Under the pieces are notes generated by a model that was given only the letters and a program-made list of their open reading frames with translations, was not told the DNA's origin and did no database searches. DNA of 39,165 bases, from NCBI RefSeq assembly GCF_026169115.1, contig NZ_JAPFEA010000026.1, positions 1 through 39,165 of the forward strand, read 5' to 3'. Source of the stretch: Intestinimonas sp. GTDB lineage: Bacteria > Bacillota > Clostridia > Oscillospirales > Oscillospiraceae. Numbering within the stretch: position 1 is the stretch's first letter; the number at the start of each line of letters is the position of its first letter. This document shows positions 23,670 to 32,260 of the stretch, piece after piece. Position numbers and translations under genes: made by a program.

Positions 23670-24002
23670 ATGGCCCGAAAGAAGCTGGATACCCTGACAG
23701 AGCAGATGTACTATGTCCTCCTCTCCCTCACGAAGGAACGCCACGGCTACGGCATCATGCAGTATGTCTCTGAGCTCACGGGGGGGCGGGTGGCCATCGG
23801 AGCGGGGACCCTGTACGCCCTGCTCTCCCGCTTTGAAAAGGAGGGGCTCATCCAGCTCGCCGCCGAGGAGGAGAACCGGAAACGCTACCGCCTCACCGAC
23901 GAGGGGCGGAAGGTGCTGGAGGAGGAATTTGACCGGCTCCGTCGGCAGGTGGCCGACGGCGTTCGGGTACTCAGAGAGGAGGACGACCATGAAAACGACT
24001 AG
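23670..24002 (+). CDS. PadR-family transcriptional repressor
   Basis: A 110-residue winged-helix protein: LTEQMYYVLLSLTKERHGYGIMQYVSELTGGRVAIGAGTLYALLSRFEKEGLI is the classic PadR DNA-binding domain (helix-turn-helix then the G-TLY-L-RLE-type recognition helix), followed by the wing (EEENRKRYRLTDEGRKVL) and a short C-terminal dimerisation helix, as in PadR subfamily 2. GGAGGTGAGG precedes ATG 23670. Its end overlaps the next gene by 14 bases. PadR repressors commonly sit before DUF2812 membrane genes in Firmicutes and respond to toxic compounds or envelope stress; the ligand here is unknown. Confidence 0.93.
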   Translation: MARKKLDTLTEQMYYVLLSLTKERHGYGIMQYVSELTGGRVAIGAGTLYALLSRFEKEGLIQLAAEEENRKRYRLTDEGRKVLEEEFDRLRRQVADGVRVLREEDDHEND

Positions 24003-25365
24003 CTGGGCCCTGTTCACCTACCCCGTCATGGACATCAAGGCCGCCGAAGCCCTTCTCAACCGCCGCGCGGCGGAGGGCTGGACCCTGGACCGGGTCTATC
24101 TGGGCGCCTTTGCCCGTTTTGTCCCCGCCGACACGCGGTCAGCCTGGTGCGTGGACTGGAGCCGCCCCGGCTACAGCGAGCGGCCCGACTACCTGGCCCT
24201 CTGCGCCGACGCCGGATGGACCCTGGTCCAGAAGGTGGGGGCCTTCAACCTCTACAAGGCCCCCATCGGCACCCCGCCCATCCAGACCGACGGGGTGGAG
24301 GAGGCCCGCCGCTTCCGGCGGGAGGTGCTGCTCTGCGGGCTGAAAAGCTGGGCCGTTCTGCTGGGCCTGCTCCTGGTTCTGGCCGCTCTGTGGCTGCTGG
24401 TCTCAGAGGGGTCCTGGCGAAGCGCCCTCATGGCCGTCCTCCTCACCAACGTCGGCCTTACCCTCCTTCTCTCCCTCCCCGCCATCCTGACAGGCTGGCT
24501 GCTCTGGACTGGCCGTCTCCTGCTGCGGCTGCGGCAGTGGGACCGGGCGGCGGGCGGCCCCCTGCCTGTCCCCGGCCAAAGGAGCGCCGGGGCGGCGGCC
24601 TGGCTGTGCCTGCTCTGCCGGCTCTGGGGCGTGGCCGTCCTCATCTGCTTCCTGCTGGACGCCGGCCTGCATATGCGGCTGAGTACCGCCCTGGGTATGC
24701 TCATCGGAAGCCTGCTGGGTCTGTCCTTTCATCAGCACCGCAGGGACAAGGAGGGGCGCAGCCCAATCAACAGTCCCATCAACACAGTCCTCAATGCCCT
24801 GATCCTCTCCGCTGTCCTCTTCGCCGCATTTCTCACTCCATTGACTGACCGTCTCATGCCCGCCCCCGTGCTGGAAAATAAAACCTTTGTCTCCGGCGCA
24901 CAGCGTGAGGACCAGGATTTTCGAAACCGCTCCGGCCTTCATTTCACCGATGGTCCACTCTACGCCTCCGCTTCGGACGAGGGTTCCTTCGGTCTGCGGC
25001 ACCAGAGCTGGCGTGAGGAGACGGAGGAGGATTTCGGGACCAGCTACTCAGTCCGCCGGAGTTGGCTGGGACGGCCCTACCTGGTCCCTATGGGCGGGGG
25101 CTATCTGGTGGACTGCTACACCGCCCGCTGGGAATGGCTCTCCCGGCTGGTGCAGGATCTGCTGCGGGAACCCTGGTATCCGCCCCTGGAGGGATATACC
25201 GACGTGTGGCTCCAGGAGGCCGACCTGGGCGGCGGCAAGACCGACTCCCTGCTCCTCCTCCGCTCCGGCAAGACCGTGGTGATGGTGGAGACCCGCTCCG
25301 GCCCCATCCCCCGGTCTCAGGTCGACCGGCTCCTCTCCCTCTTATCGTCTGACCAGGAGGTGTGA
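23989..25365 (+). CDS. DUF2812 membrane protein, first of two
   Basis: A 458-residue protein. The N-terminal 100 residues are a DUF2812 domain (FTYPVMDIKAAEALLNRRAAEGWTLDRV ... YLALCADAGWTLVQKVGAFNLYKA), which is cytoplasmic in appearance. Five hydrophobic segments follow between about 115 and 290, then a soluble C-terminal part of 165 residues (from PAPVLENKTF) that ends with DSLLLLRSGKTVVMVETRSGPI. The family has no known biochemical function; members lie next to padR and are thought to be its regulated target. ATG 23989 lies inside the padR gene, in the -GACC-ATG context after GAGAGGAGG, so translation is coupled. Confidence 0.85.
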   Translation: MKTTSWALFTYPVMDIKAAEALLNRRAAEGWTLDRVYLGAFARFVPADTRSAWCVDWSRPGYSERPDYLALCADAGWTLVQKVGAFNLYKAPIGTPPIQTDGVEEARRFRREVLLCGLKSWAVLLGLLLVLAALWLLVSEGSWRSALMAVLLTNVGLTLLLSLPAILTGWLLWTGRLLLRLRQWDRAAGGPLPVPGQRSAGAAAWLCLLCRLWGVAVLICFLLDAGLHMRLSTALGMLIGSLLGLSFHQHRRDKEGRSPINSPINTVLNALILSAVLFAAFLTPLTDRLMPAPVLENKTFVSGAQREDQDFRNRSGLHFTDGPLYASASDEGSFGLRHQSWREETEEDFGTSYSVRRSWLGRPYLVPMGGGYLVDCYTARWEWLSRLVQDLLREPWYPPLEGYTDVWLQEADLGGGKTDSLLLLRSGKTVVMVETRSGPIPRSQVDRLLSLLSSDQEV

Positions 25366-25367
25366 CC

Positions 25368-26498
25368 ATGAAAAAAGAAAACTGGGTCCTGTTTCCCTTT
25401 CTCCCCATGGACTACAAGGCGGCGGAGGTCTGGCTCAACCAGAAAGCTGCCCAGGGCTGGCAGTACGCCAATGAGACCACCCTGTGGGGCTACCTGATTT
25501 GTCTGCGGCGGACGGAGCGCACCGACCTCCGATACTGTGTGGACATCTCCGGCGGCACAGCGGACCAGGACTACCGGGATTTTCTGGAACAGGCAGGCTG
25601 GGTCTGGGAGGGCACCGTCCGGTGCATGGATCTTTTCTCCTCTCTGCCCGATGCCGCCCCCGTCCCCATTCAGACCGACGCCGACCTGGAGCGGCAACGG
25701 TTTGGCCGGCGCTACTTCTGGCGGACCTGGCTGACGAATCTGGCCGTCTCTCTGGCGGCTGTGGCCCTGCTGGTCTGGCTTTTCGGTTATCAGATGCCCC
25801 CCACCGACCTCCCCCTCTTTTTCCTCTCCCTGCTCTCCTCCTGGTGGGGTCTCTTCCGCCTGGCCCTCCTCCCTATCCTCCTGGTCTCCATTTTGTGGGA
25901 GCTCACCGCCCTGCCCCTCTACTACTTCCGATCCCGGCGGGAGGGTCTGCCCGACGCCGACCCCAAGGGGGCCTGGCGGCGGGGCGTGGCGGAGTTTACC
26001 GTCTCCATGCTCGTCAAACTGCTGCTCATCCTGAATGTGGTTCTGTCCTTTCTCCCCGGTTTGGATGGTTCCTATGACTACCAAGAGCGGGAGACCCTGC
26101 GGAACGAACCTGTGGTGATGGCGGAGGATGTGGGCCTCACCTACTCCGGCTCCGGCGTGGACCTGGGCTCCCACACCGGCACTATCTTGGTGGAGCGGTG
26201 GGAATATCGGGAGCTGGCAGAGCGGATAAACGCCCAATCCGGCTGGCTGCGTACCGACCTCTACCGGTGCTGCTCGAAGGGGCTGGCCTCCTGGGCCGCC
26301 CAGGCCCTCATGGAGGACGATCCTTTCACCCCGGTAGCGCTGGGCTTTGAGGAGAGCTGGATCTGCCAGCCCGATGAAACACTTGGTTCCTATGTCCTGG
26401 TCCTCCGGGAGGGAAAGACCGCCCTCCGGCTGTCCGGCCCTGTGGACTGGACAGCGGAGGAATACCGGGGTATACTGGAAGAGCTATTGAACGAATAG
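25368..26498 (+). CDS. DUF2812 membrane protein, second of two
   Basis: A 376-residue paralogue of the preceding protein: FPFLPMDYKAAEVWLNQKAAQGWQYANETTLWGY ... YRDFLEQAGWVWEGTVRCMDLFSS is the DUF2812 domain, then about three to four membrane helices (about 120-142, 145-185 and 215-240) and a soluble C-terminal domain ending SYVLVLREGKTALRLSGPVDWT, matching the C-terminal motif of its neighbour. The pair probably arose by duplication. CAGGAGGTG stands just before ATG 25368, which is 2 bp after the upstream stop. Same operon as padR; function unknown. Confidence 0.84.
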   Translation: MKKENWVLFPFLPMDYKAAEVWLNQKAAQGWQYANETTLWGYLICLRRTERTDLRYCVDISGGTADQDYRDFLEQAGWVWEGTVRCMDLFSSLPDAAPVPIQTDADLERQRFGRRYFWRTWLTNLAVSLAAVALLVWLFGYQMPPTDLPLFFLSLLSSWWGLFRLALLPILLVSILWELTALPLYYFRSRREGLPDADPKGAWRRGVAEFTVSMLVKLLLILNVVLSFLPGLDGSYDYQERETLRNEPVVMAEDVGLTYSGSGVDLGSHTGTILVERWEYRELAERINAQSGWLRTDLYRCCSKGLASWAAQALMEDDPFTPVALGFEESWICQPDETLGSYVLVLREGKTALRLSGPVDWTAEEYRGILEELLNE

Positions 26499-26510
26499 GA
26501 GGTCATCACC

Positions 26511-27116
26511 ATGTCTGAACTGCTGTTTGTCAACGCCTGTGTCCGGGGGGAGCGGTCCCGCACCCTGGCCCTGGCCCGTCATTTTCTCTCGGAATACGCC
26601 AAAATCCACCCGGAGGTCACCGTCACCGAGCGGGACCTGATGGCTGACCGGCTGGAGCCCCAATATCCCGAGGTACTGGCCCGCCGGGATGAGCTGTGGA
26701 ACGCCGGAAAGCTGGACGATCCCAGCTTTGCCCCCGCTCGCCAGTTTGCCGGGGCGGACAGCATCGTCATCGCCGCCCCCTTCTGGGATCTCTCCTACCC
26801 CGCCATCCTGAAAATTTATCTGGAGCGCATTTCGGTGTGCGACATCACCTTCGGCTACGACGCCGACGGCAACAGCGTCGGCCTGAGCCGGGCGGAAAAG
26901 CTGCTCCTCATCACCACACGGGGCGGCAACTTCTCCCTGCCGGAGACCGAATGGATGGAGTCGGGGGCCCGGCACCTCAAGGCCCTGTGCGCCATGTACG
27001 GCATCCCCAGCTTCCAGCTTTTATGCGCTGAGGGCCTGGACGACGTCCGCAACGACAAGGCCGCCCTCCTGGCCCAGGCCATGGGAGAGGCGGAGACCCT
27101 GGCCGCCTCCTTCTGA
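26511..27116 (+). CDS. FMN-dependent NADH azoreductase-like flavoprotein
   Basis: A 201-residue flavodoxin-fold protein. The beginning LLFVNACVRGERSRTLALARHFLSEY is the phosphate-binding first strand and loop; ADSIVIAAPFWDLSYPAILKIYLERI is the core signature of the AzoR/quinone reductase family (P-x-W-x-x-x-x-PA-LK), and LLLITTRGGNF the third flavin loop. It would reduce quinones or azo compounds with NAD(P)H, commonly as protection from electrophiles. AGGAGG lies 9 nt before ATG 26511, and the gene follows the DUF2812 pair by 12 bp, so it is probably also under PadR. Such a detoxifying enzyme fits a PadR regulon. Confidence 0.86.
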   Translation: MSELLFVNACVRGERSRTLALARHFLSEYAKIHPEVTVTERDLMADRLEPQYPEVLARRDELWNAGKLDDPSFAPARQFAGADSIVIAAPFWDLSYPAILKIYLERISVCDITFGYDADGNSVGLSRAEKLLLITTRGGNFSLPETEWMESGARHLKALCAMYGIPSFQLLCAEGLDDVRNDKAALLAQAMGEAETLAASF

Positions 27117-27143
27117 GCACATGAAAAAGGAGATCGAGCATCT

Positions 27144-28151
27144 ATGAAGCACATCCTGCTGCTCACCACCGGCGGGACCATCGCCTCCCGGCCCACCGAC
27201 GAGGGTCTGGCCCCCGGCATGGACGGGGAGGACCTGGCCCGGCGCATCCCCTTCCTCACCGACAGCTATACCGTCACCGTCCGGGACATCCTGCACCTGG
27301 ACTCCTCCAACATCCAGCCGGAGGAGTGGCAGCTCATCGCCCGGGCGGTGTACGCCGAGCGGGCGGGCTATGACGGCATTGTGGTCACCCACGGCACCGA
27401 CACCATGGCCTACACCGCCTCCATGCTCAGCTTCATGCTCAGGGGCATCCCCATCCCGGTGGTGCTCACCGGCAGCCAGCTCCCCATTGAGCACCCCCTC
27501 ACCGACGCCCTGGAAAACCTGCGCATCGCCTTCGCCATGGCCTGCTCCGGCGCAGCCGGGGTCTTTGTGGCCTTTGACCGGAAGGTCATTCTGGGCTGCC
27601 GGGCGGTCAAGACCCGCACCAAGGACTTTGACGCCTTTGAGAGCGTCAACTGGCCCCTGGTGGGGAACGTGGACGCCGGCGGGCTCCACATCGCCCCCGC
27701 CGCCCTGCCCCCCCGCGCCGGCGGGGACTGCGTGCTCAGGAGCGAGCTGTGCCGGGATGTCTTCCTCATCAAGCTCACCCCCGGCCTGGACCCGGAGATC
27801 TTCGATATGCTCCACCAGATGCACTACCGGGGCGTGGTCATTGAGGCTTTCGGAGCTGGCGGGCTCCACTTCATCCGCCGTGACCTCATCTCCAAGCTCC
27901 ACAGCGCCGCCCAGGCGGGGATGACGGTGGTGGTCTGCTCCCAGTGTCTCTATGAGAGCAGCGACTTCACCCTCTATCAGTCCGGGCAGAAGGCCCTGGC
28001 CCAGGGGGTCCTCCAGGGCTGGGACATGACCACCGAGGCCGCCGTTACCAAGCTCATGTGGGTGCTGGGCCAGACCTCCGACCCCGCCGCCATCCGGGAC
28101 TATTTCAGCCGCAGTCTCTGCGGCGAAGTGGCCGCCGGGCAGCGGCAGTAG
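27144..28151 (+). CDS. ansA: L-asparaginase (type I)
   Basis: A 335-residue amidohydrolase turning asparagine into aspartate and ammonia. The nucleophile is the Thr of LTTGGTIAS (Thr12), and the second catalytic set is in VVTHGTDTMAYTASML (Thr-Asp about residue 82-83), followed by LTGSQLPIEHPLTDALENL. There is no signal peptide, so it is the cytoplasmic type I. AAAAAGGAG precedes ATG 27144. It lies 27 bp after the flavoprotein gene in the same direction and could be read through from it, but is otherwise unrelated. Confidence 0.94.
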   Translation: MKHILLLTTGGTIASRPTDEGLAPGMDGEDLARRIPFLTDSYTVTVRDILHLDSSNIQPEEWQLIARAVYAERAGYDGIVVTHGTDTMAYTASMLSFMLRGIPIPVVLTGSQLPIEHPLTDALENLRIAFAMACSGAAGVFVAFDRKVILGCRAVKTRTKDFDAFESVNWPLVGNVDAGGLHIAPAALPPRAGGDCVLRSELCRDVFLIKLTPGLDPEIFDMLHQMHYRGVVIEAFGAGGLHFIRRDLISKLHSAAQAGMTVVVCSQCLYESSDFTLYQSGQKALAQGVLQGWDMTTEAAVTKLMWVLGQTSDPAAIRDYFSRSLCGEVAAGQRQ

Positions 28152-28227
28152 CCCCCCAGCTTCCCCCCCATAAGCGTCATTTACAGCCCGTATCCACGAA
28201 AGCACAGCACAGAAAGCGAGGAACAGT

Positions 28228-29898
28228 ATGGAACAGACAACCGATTTGCATGTGAGGATCGACGGCGTGGACCGCAGCTATCCCCGCGGGACCCGCTACC
28301 AGACCATCGCGGAGGACGTCCAGGCACAGTATCCCCACCGGATCCTTCTGGTGAACCGGGAAGGCAGGCTCTGCGAGCTGTCCAAGTCCCTGGACCGGGA
28401 CTGCACCTTGAAGATGGTGACCACGGTGGACAAGCCCGGCATGCAGACCTATGAGCGCAGCGCGGTCCTTCTCATGCTCAAGGCTTTTTACGACGTGGTG
28501 GGCCGGGCGCAGATTGACCGGGTCACGGTGGAATACTCCATCAGCCACGCCCTCTTTGTCCGGGCTGCGGGGCGGTTCTCTCTGGACCAGGCGCTGCTGG
28601 AACAGGTGGAGGCCCGGATGCGGGCGCTGGTATCCCTGGCCCTGCCCATTCAAAAGCACTCGGTCAACACATGGGACGCGGTGGACTTTTTCCAGAAAAA
28701 CGGCATGCCTGACAAGGCCCGGCTGCTCAGCTACCGCATCAGCTCCCATGTGAACCTCTACACCCTGGACGGCTTCACCGACTATTTTTACGGCTATATG
28801 GTGCCGGACACCAGCTACCTGACCTGCTTCGGTCTGGAGCCATACGAGGACGGCTTCGTTCTGCGGCTGCCCGATCAGGCCGATCCCGCCCGACTGGCGG
28901 AGTTCCAGCCCTCCGCCAAGGTCTTCCGCACCCTCCACGACGCCTCCGACCTGGCCATGTCCATGGGCATCTCCACCGTGGGCGAGCTGAACACCGCCAT
29001 CTCCGAGGGGCAGGCCACCCAGATGGTCCTGGCCCGGGAGGCCATGATGGAAAAGGAGATCGGCGACATCGCCCATGAGATTGCCGCCCGGAAGGACGTC
29101 CGCTTCGTCATGATCGCGGGCCCCTCCTCCTCCGGCAAGACCACCTTCTCCCACCGCCTGTCCACCCAGCTCATCGCCTGCGGGATGCATCCCCACCCCA
29201 TCGCGACAGACAACTACTTCAAAAACCGGGCGGACACCCCCCGGGACGAGAATGGTCAGTACGATTTCGAGGGGCTGGGCGCCATGGATGTGGAGCAGTT
29301 CAACGCCGACATGTCCCGCCTGCTGCGGGGCGAGACGGTGGAACTGCCCCGCTACAACTTCATCAAGGGCGTCCGTGAATATAACGGCGACACCCTGACC
29401 CTTGGCCCCCAGGATATTCTGGTCATTGAGGGCATCCACTGCCTCAACGAGTCCTTCACCCATGCCCTGCCCAAGGAGAGCAAATATAAAATTTACATCA
29501 GCTGCCTGACCACCCTGAACGTGGACGACCACAACCGCATCCCCACCACCGACGCCCGCCTGCTGCGGCGCATCGAGCGGGATGCCCGCACCAGGGGCTA
29601 CGGCGCCCGGGCCACCATCCGTATGTGGCCCTCTGTCCGCAGGGGGGAGGAGCGGAACATCTTCCCCTATCAGGACAGCGCCGACCGCATCTTCAACTCT
29701 GCCCTGATCTATGAGACCGCCCTGCTGCGCCCCTATGTGGAGCCGCTGCTCTTCGGCGTGCCCCGGGACTGCGAGGAGTATCTGGAGGCAAAGCGTCTGC
29801 TGAAATTCCTCAGCTACTCCCTGCCCCTGCCCGCCGATGACGTCCCCAAGACCTCCCTGATGCGGGAGTTCATCGGCGGCGGCTGCTATCAGGTCTGA
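28228..29898 (+). CDS. Uridine kinase-like nucleoside kinase with TGS/threonyl-tRNA synthetase-like N-terminus
   Basis: A 556-residue protein. Residues 5-65 resemble a ubiquitin-like TGS domain, about 75-270 resemble the second additional (editing-like) domain of threonyl-tRNA synthetase, and 290-500 form a P-loop nucleoside kinase with Walker A AGPSSSGKTTF (297-307), DNYFKNR and the lid RRGEERNIFPYQ. This arrangement is widespread in Clostridia and is annotated as nucleoside or uridine kinase. The N-terminal half lacks an intact HxxxH editing set (SISHALFV is the nearest trace), so it may only bind RNA or nucleotide. GCGAGGAAC precedes ATG 28228. It probably shares the ansA transcript, and a 20-bp hairpin follows. 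Confidence 0.86.
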   Translation: MEQTTDLHVRIDGVDRSYPRGTRYQTIAEDVQAQYPHRILLVNREGRLCELSKSLDRDCTLKMVTTVDKPGMQTYERSAVLLMLKAFYDVVGRAQIDRVTVEYSISHALFVRAAGRFSLDQALLEQVEARMRALVSLALPIQKHSVNTWDAVDFFQKNGMPDKARLLSYRISSHVNLYTLDGFTDYFYGYMVPDTSYLTCFGLEPYEDGFVLRLPDQADPARLAEFQPSAKVFRTLHDASDLAMSMGISTVGELNTAISEGQATQMVLAREAMMEKEIGDIAHEIAARKDVRFVMIAGPSSSGKTTFSHRLSTQLIACGMHPHPIATDNYFKNRADTPRDENGQYDFEGLGAMDVEQFNADMSRLLRGETVELPRYNFIKGVREYNGDTLTLGPQDILVIEGIHCLNESFTHALPKESKYKIYISCLTTLNVDDHNRIPTTDARLLRRIERDARTRGYGARATIRMWPSVRRGEERNIFPYQDSADRIFNSALIYETALLRPYVEPLLFGVPRDCEEYLEAKRLLKFLSYSLPLPADDVPKTSLMREFIGGGCYQV

Positions 29899-29944
29899 GC
29901 GCGCCATCCACGCTCCGGCGGCTCGAAACGCTGTACGCTGCTCC

Positions 29945-29987
29945 ATCTATGTAAAAAGCCCGGCAAAGCCGGGCTTTTTACATAGAT
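29945..29987. terminator. Bidirectional terminator
   Basis: A perfect 20-bp stem (29945-29964 with 29968-29987), 3-nt loop. It carries its own A and T runs, so it ends transcripts from either side (nucleoside kinase on plus, rpsI on minus). Confidence 0.9.
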
Positions 29988-30010
29988 AAATTCCATACCC
30001 CAATAGACGC

Positions 30011-30044
30011 AAAAACCCCGGAAGCCTTGCAGCTTCCGGGGTTT
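30011..30044 (-). terminator. Terminator of rpsI
   Basis: A 13-bp stem (30013-30025 with 30032-30044), loop of 6 nt, then TTTTT on the minus strand (30011-30015, part of which pairs). It lies 19 bp past the rpsI stop. Confidence 0.92.
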
Positions 30045-30062
30045 GAGACAAAAACAGTAAAC

Positions 30063-30467
30063 TCAGCGCTTGGAGAACTGAGGAGCACGACGGGCGGCCT
30101 TCAGACCGTACTTCTTACGCTCCTTCATACGAGGATCGCGGGTGAGGTAGCCGGCGCTCTTGAGGGCGGGGCGGTACTCCTCGTTCATCTTCAGCAGGGC
30201 GCGGGCCACACCGTGACGGATAGCGCCGGCCTGGCCGGTGACACCGCCGCCGGCGACGGTGGCGACGATGTCCACCTTGCCCATGTTCTCAGTGGCGACC
30301 AGGGGCTGACGCACAATGAGCTTCAGGGTCTCAAGGCCGAAGTAATCGTCGATGTCGCGGCCATTGATGGTGATGGCGCCGGTGCCGTTGGGGAAGAGGT
30401 GGACGCGGGCCACGGAGGACTTCCGGCGGCCAGTACCGTAGTGGTAAGGCTTCTTGCTCTTATACAT
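30063..30467 (-). CDS. rpsI: 30S ribosomal protein S9 (uS9)
   Basis: A 134-residue ribosomal protein. It has [21 protein letters not shown] at the start, [19 protein letters not shown] (about 75-93), and the conserved basic tail [20 protein letters not shown], whose final Lys-Arg reaches the P-site tRNA. Length is normal. AAGGAGG stands 9 nt before ATG 30467. It is the second gene of the rplM-rpsI operon, 15 bp after rplM. Confidence 0.98.
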   Translation of the reverse strand: MYKSKKPYHYGTGRRKSSVARVHLFPNGTGAITINGRDIDDYFGLETLKLIVRQPLVATENMGKVDIVATVAGGGVTGQAGAIRHGVARALLKMNEEYRPALKSAGYLTRDPRMKERKKYGLKAARRAPQFSKR

Positions 30468-30482
30468 CTTCGAAATTCCTCC

Positions 30483-30914
30483 TTATTCCTGAGTCCAGGC
30501 CTCGGGCTTCTGAGCCGCGTGGATGTGCTCAGCGCCGCGATAGATCTTCAGACGGGACAGAGAGTCCTTGGTGATGATGTTCCGGGGCATCATGCCGCGG
30601 ATGGCCAGCTTCATGGCCAGCTCAGGCTTGTCCTGCATCAGCAGACGGTACTTGGTCTCGTGCAGGCCGCCGGGGTAGCCGGAATGGGTGCGGTAGTACT
30701 TCTGCTCCAGCTTCTTGCCGGTCAGAACGGCCTTCTCGGCGTTGATGACGATGACGAAATCGCCGCAGTCGGCGTGCGGGGTGTACTCGGGCTTATGCTT
30801 GCCGCGCAGCAGAGTGGCAGCGGTGGCAGCGGTCTTACCGAGGGGCTTGCCAGCCGCGTCCAGAATGTACCACTTGCGGACGATGTTGCCCTTGTTGGCC
30901 ATAAAAGTGGACAT
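30483..30914 (-). CDS. rplM: 50S ribosomal protein L13 (uL13)
   Basis: A 143-residue ribosomal protein with the family signature RKWYILDAAGKPLGKTAATAATLLRGKHKPEYTPHADCGDFVIVINAEK, then RTHSGYPGGLHE and AIRGMMPRN. Two Met codons (30914 and 30902) are possible; GGAGG at 30920-30924 favours the first, giving MSTFMANKG. It heads the rplM-rpsI operon, with a hairpin leader and a consensus promoter just upstream. Confidence 0.98.
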   Translation of the reverse strand: MSTFMANKGNIVRKWYILDAAGKPLGKTAATAATLLRGKHKPEYTPHADCGDFVIVINAEKAVLTGKKLEQKYYRTHSGYPGGLHETKYRLLMQDKPELAMKLAIRGMMPRNIITKDSLSRLKIYRGAEHIHAAQKPEAWTQE

Positions 30915-30926
30915 GGTCTAACCTCC

Positions 30927-30999
30927 AATTTGTACTTCTATGAGATAAATTTGGTCTAAACACAATCAACGCCCCACTCTTATGAAGTGGAGCGTGTTG
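30927..30999 (-). promoter_or_regulatory. L13-type leader of the rplM-rpsI mRNA
   Basis: Directly after the promoter the minus strand folds into a hairpin (about 30986-30998 with 30968-30980, around CATAAG), then a U-rich single-stranded stretch up to the ribosome-binding site. This position and shape fit the L13 leader known from Firmicutes, which is thought to let ribosomal protein control its own operon. Identity rests on position and fold, not on alignment to the family model. Confidence 0.6.
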
Positions 31000-31000
31000 T

Positions 31001-31029
31001 ATTATAACCCAAGTACCGGGCGGTGTCAA
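31001..31029 (-). promoter_or_regulatory. Consensus promoter of rplM-rpsI
   Basis: Minus strand TTGACA (complement of 31024-31029), 17-bp spacer, TATAAT (complement of 31001-31006): both boxes match the housekeeping consensus exactly. Confidence 0.95.
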
Positions 31030-31210
31030 CCGCTTTTCAAAACTTTTTTCATTTATATTTTTCAATCTCTTGTTTTCTCTCCTTTACTCTCCCATACTCT
31101 CATTTTCTCGTTTTCAATTTTCATTTTTTCTTCCCAGATCCTGTCTGGCGCTCCGGCCCCGGTTGTGGTACAATAGCCGCAATGCTTACAAAGTAGAGAG
31201 AGGATCACTG

Positions 31211-31978
31211 ATGCTGAACCGAATTATGAGCTATACCCGCCGCTGTGTGGAAGACTATGATATGATCCAGGCCGGGGACCGGATCGCCGTGGGGGTCTCC
31301 GGCGGCAAGGATTCCCTCACCCTCCTGGCCGCCCTGGCCGGGCTGGCGGCTTTTTATCCCAAGCCCTTTACTGTGGAGGCCTTCACTCTGGATATGGGCC
31401 ATGTAGACGGCGGCGCAGGCATGGATTTCACCCCGGTGGCCGCCTACTGCGAAAAACTGGGCGTCCCCTACACCATCCTCCCCTCCGAGATCCACCACAT
31501 CATCTTCGACCTCCGCAAGGAGAAGAACCCCTGCTCCATGTGCGCCAAAATGCGGCGGGGCGCCCTCCACAACGCCATCCGGGAGCAGGGCATCACCAAG
31601 ATCGCCCTGGGCCACCACTTTGACGACGCCGTCGAGACCTTCTTCCTCTCCCTCTTCTATGAGGGGCGGCTCTCCTGCTTCCAGCCGGTGACCTATCTGG
31701 ACCGCATGGGCATCACCCAGATCCGCCCCCTCCTCTACTGCTCAGAGTGGATGCTGCGCAGAGCCGCCGAGGCGGAGGGGCTGCCGGTGGTCTTCAACCC
31801 CTGCCCTGCCGACGGCTACACCAAGCGCCAGGAGGTCAAGGAGCTCATCCGCACCCTCTCCAAAGACTACCCCGACCTGCGGGAGAAGGTCTTCTCTGCC
31901 ATGCAGCGGCTCCCCCTTCCCGCCTGGGGCCCCCAGGAGCACCGCCGCCGCCCTCTGGCCGAGGACGACGCCCTCTGA
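31211..31978 (+). CDS. TtcA-like tRNA 2-thiolation / PP-loop ATPase
   Basis: A 255-residue PP-loop adenylating protein. The ATP motif is GVSGGKDSLTLL (about 29-40). CSMCAKMRRGALHNA (about 107-121) gives the CxxC that, in TtcA, holds an iron-sulfur cluster, and KIALGHHFDDAVETFFL is the conserved middle motif of the TtcA/TtuA group; a later Cys lies in NPCPADGYTKR. It would put sulfur on a cytidine (C32) or related base of tRNA. The N-terminus begins at ATG 31211 with an AGAGAGGAT site; the frame continues further up without one. Thiolation is inferred from family motifs. Confidence 0.88.
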   Translation: MLNRIMSYTRRCVEDYDMIQAGDRIAVGVSGGKDSLTLLAALAGLAAFYPKPFTVEAFTLDMGHVDGGAGMDFTPVAAYCEKLGVPYTILPSEIHHIIFDLRKEKNPCSMCAKMRRGALHNAIREQGITKIALGHHFDDAVETFFLSLFYEGRLSCFQPVTYLDRMGITQIRPLLYCSEWMLRRAAEAEGLPVVFNPCPADGYTKRQEVKELIRTLSKDYPDLREKVFSAMQRLPLPAWGPQEHRRRPLAEDDAL

Positions 31979-31983
31979 CATGG

Positions 31984-32020
31984 AAAAACCGCCGCCGACT
32001 CAAAGTCGGCGGCGGTTTTT
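31984..32020. terminator. Bidirectional terminator between ttcA-like and HPr-like genes
   Basis: A perfect 17-bp stem (31984-32000 with 32004-32020) with AAAAA/TTTTT ends and a 3-nt loop. It serves the plus-strand thiolation gene and the minus-strand HPr-like gene, which converge here. Confidence 0.95.
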
Positions 32021-32029
32021 GCTGTTTGT

Positions 32030-32260
32030 TCAGCCGCGCACCCCGGACCGGACCCCCAGCTTACGGAGCACATAGGGGGAATCGGTGACCAGATTCACCG
32101 GCTTGGTGAAGTCCAGGGTGAACAGGCCCAGAGAGGACCGGGCGTCCACCATGATGGCCCCATCCGGGGAGTGGACATATACAGGCTCATCCGCCTTGCA
32201 GGCCAGCTGCTGCAAACGGTAGAGCTCCTCAATAGAGTCGATTTGAATCGGTACGATCAT
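32030..32260 (-). CDS. HPr-like small protein without the active-site histidine
   Basis: A 76-residue protein. The middle and end (SPDGAIMVDARSSLGLFTLDFTKPVNLVTDS) resemble the HPr fold after its first strand, including the A-S-x-GL segment that carries regulatory Ser46 in HPr. The N-terminal part (QIDSIEELYRLQQLACKADEPVYV) has no histidine where HPr has the phosphorylated His15, so it is unlikely to pass phosphate in the sugar transport chain; compare Crh, which also lacks that His. AGGAGG precedes ATG 32260. It has its own promoter with a phased direct repeat upstream, suggesting regulation. The assignment is by pattern, not alignment. Confidence 0.65.
   Translation of the reverse strand: MIVPIQIDSIEELYRLQQLACKADEPVYVHSPDGAIMVDARSSLGLFTLDFTKPVNLVTDSPYVLRKLGVRSGVRG

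Noticed and set aside
28177-29946. A 589-residue open frame on the minus strand
   Set aside because: Antisense shadow of the nucleoside kinase gene, with the same Gly/Val/Leu/His bias.
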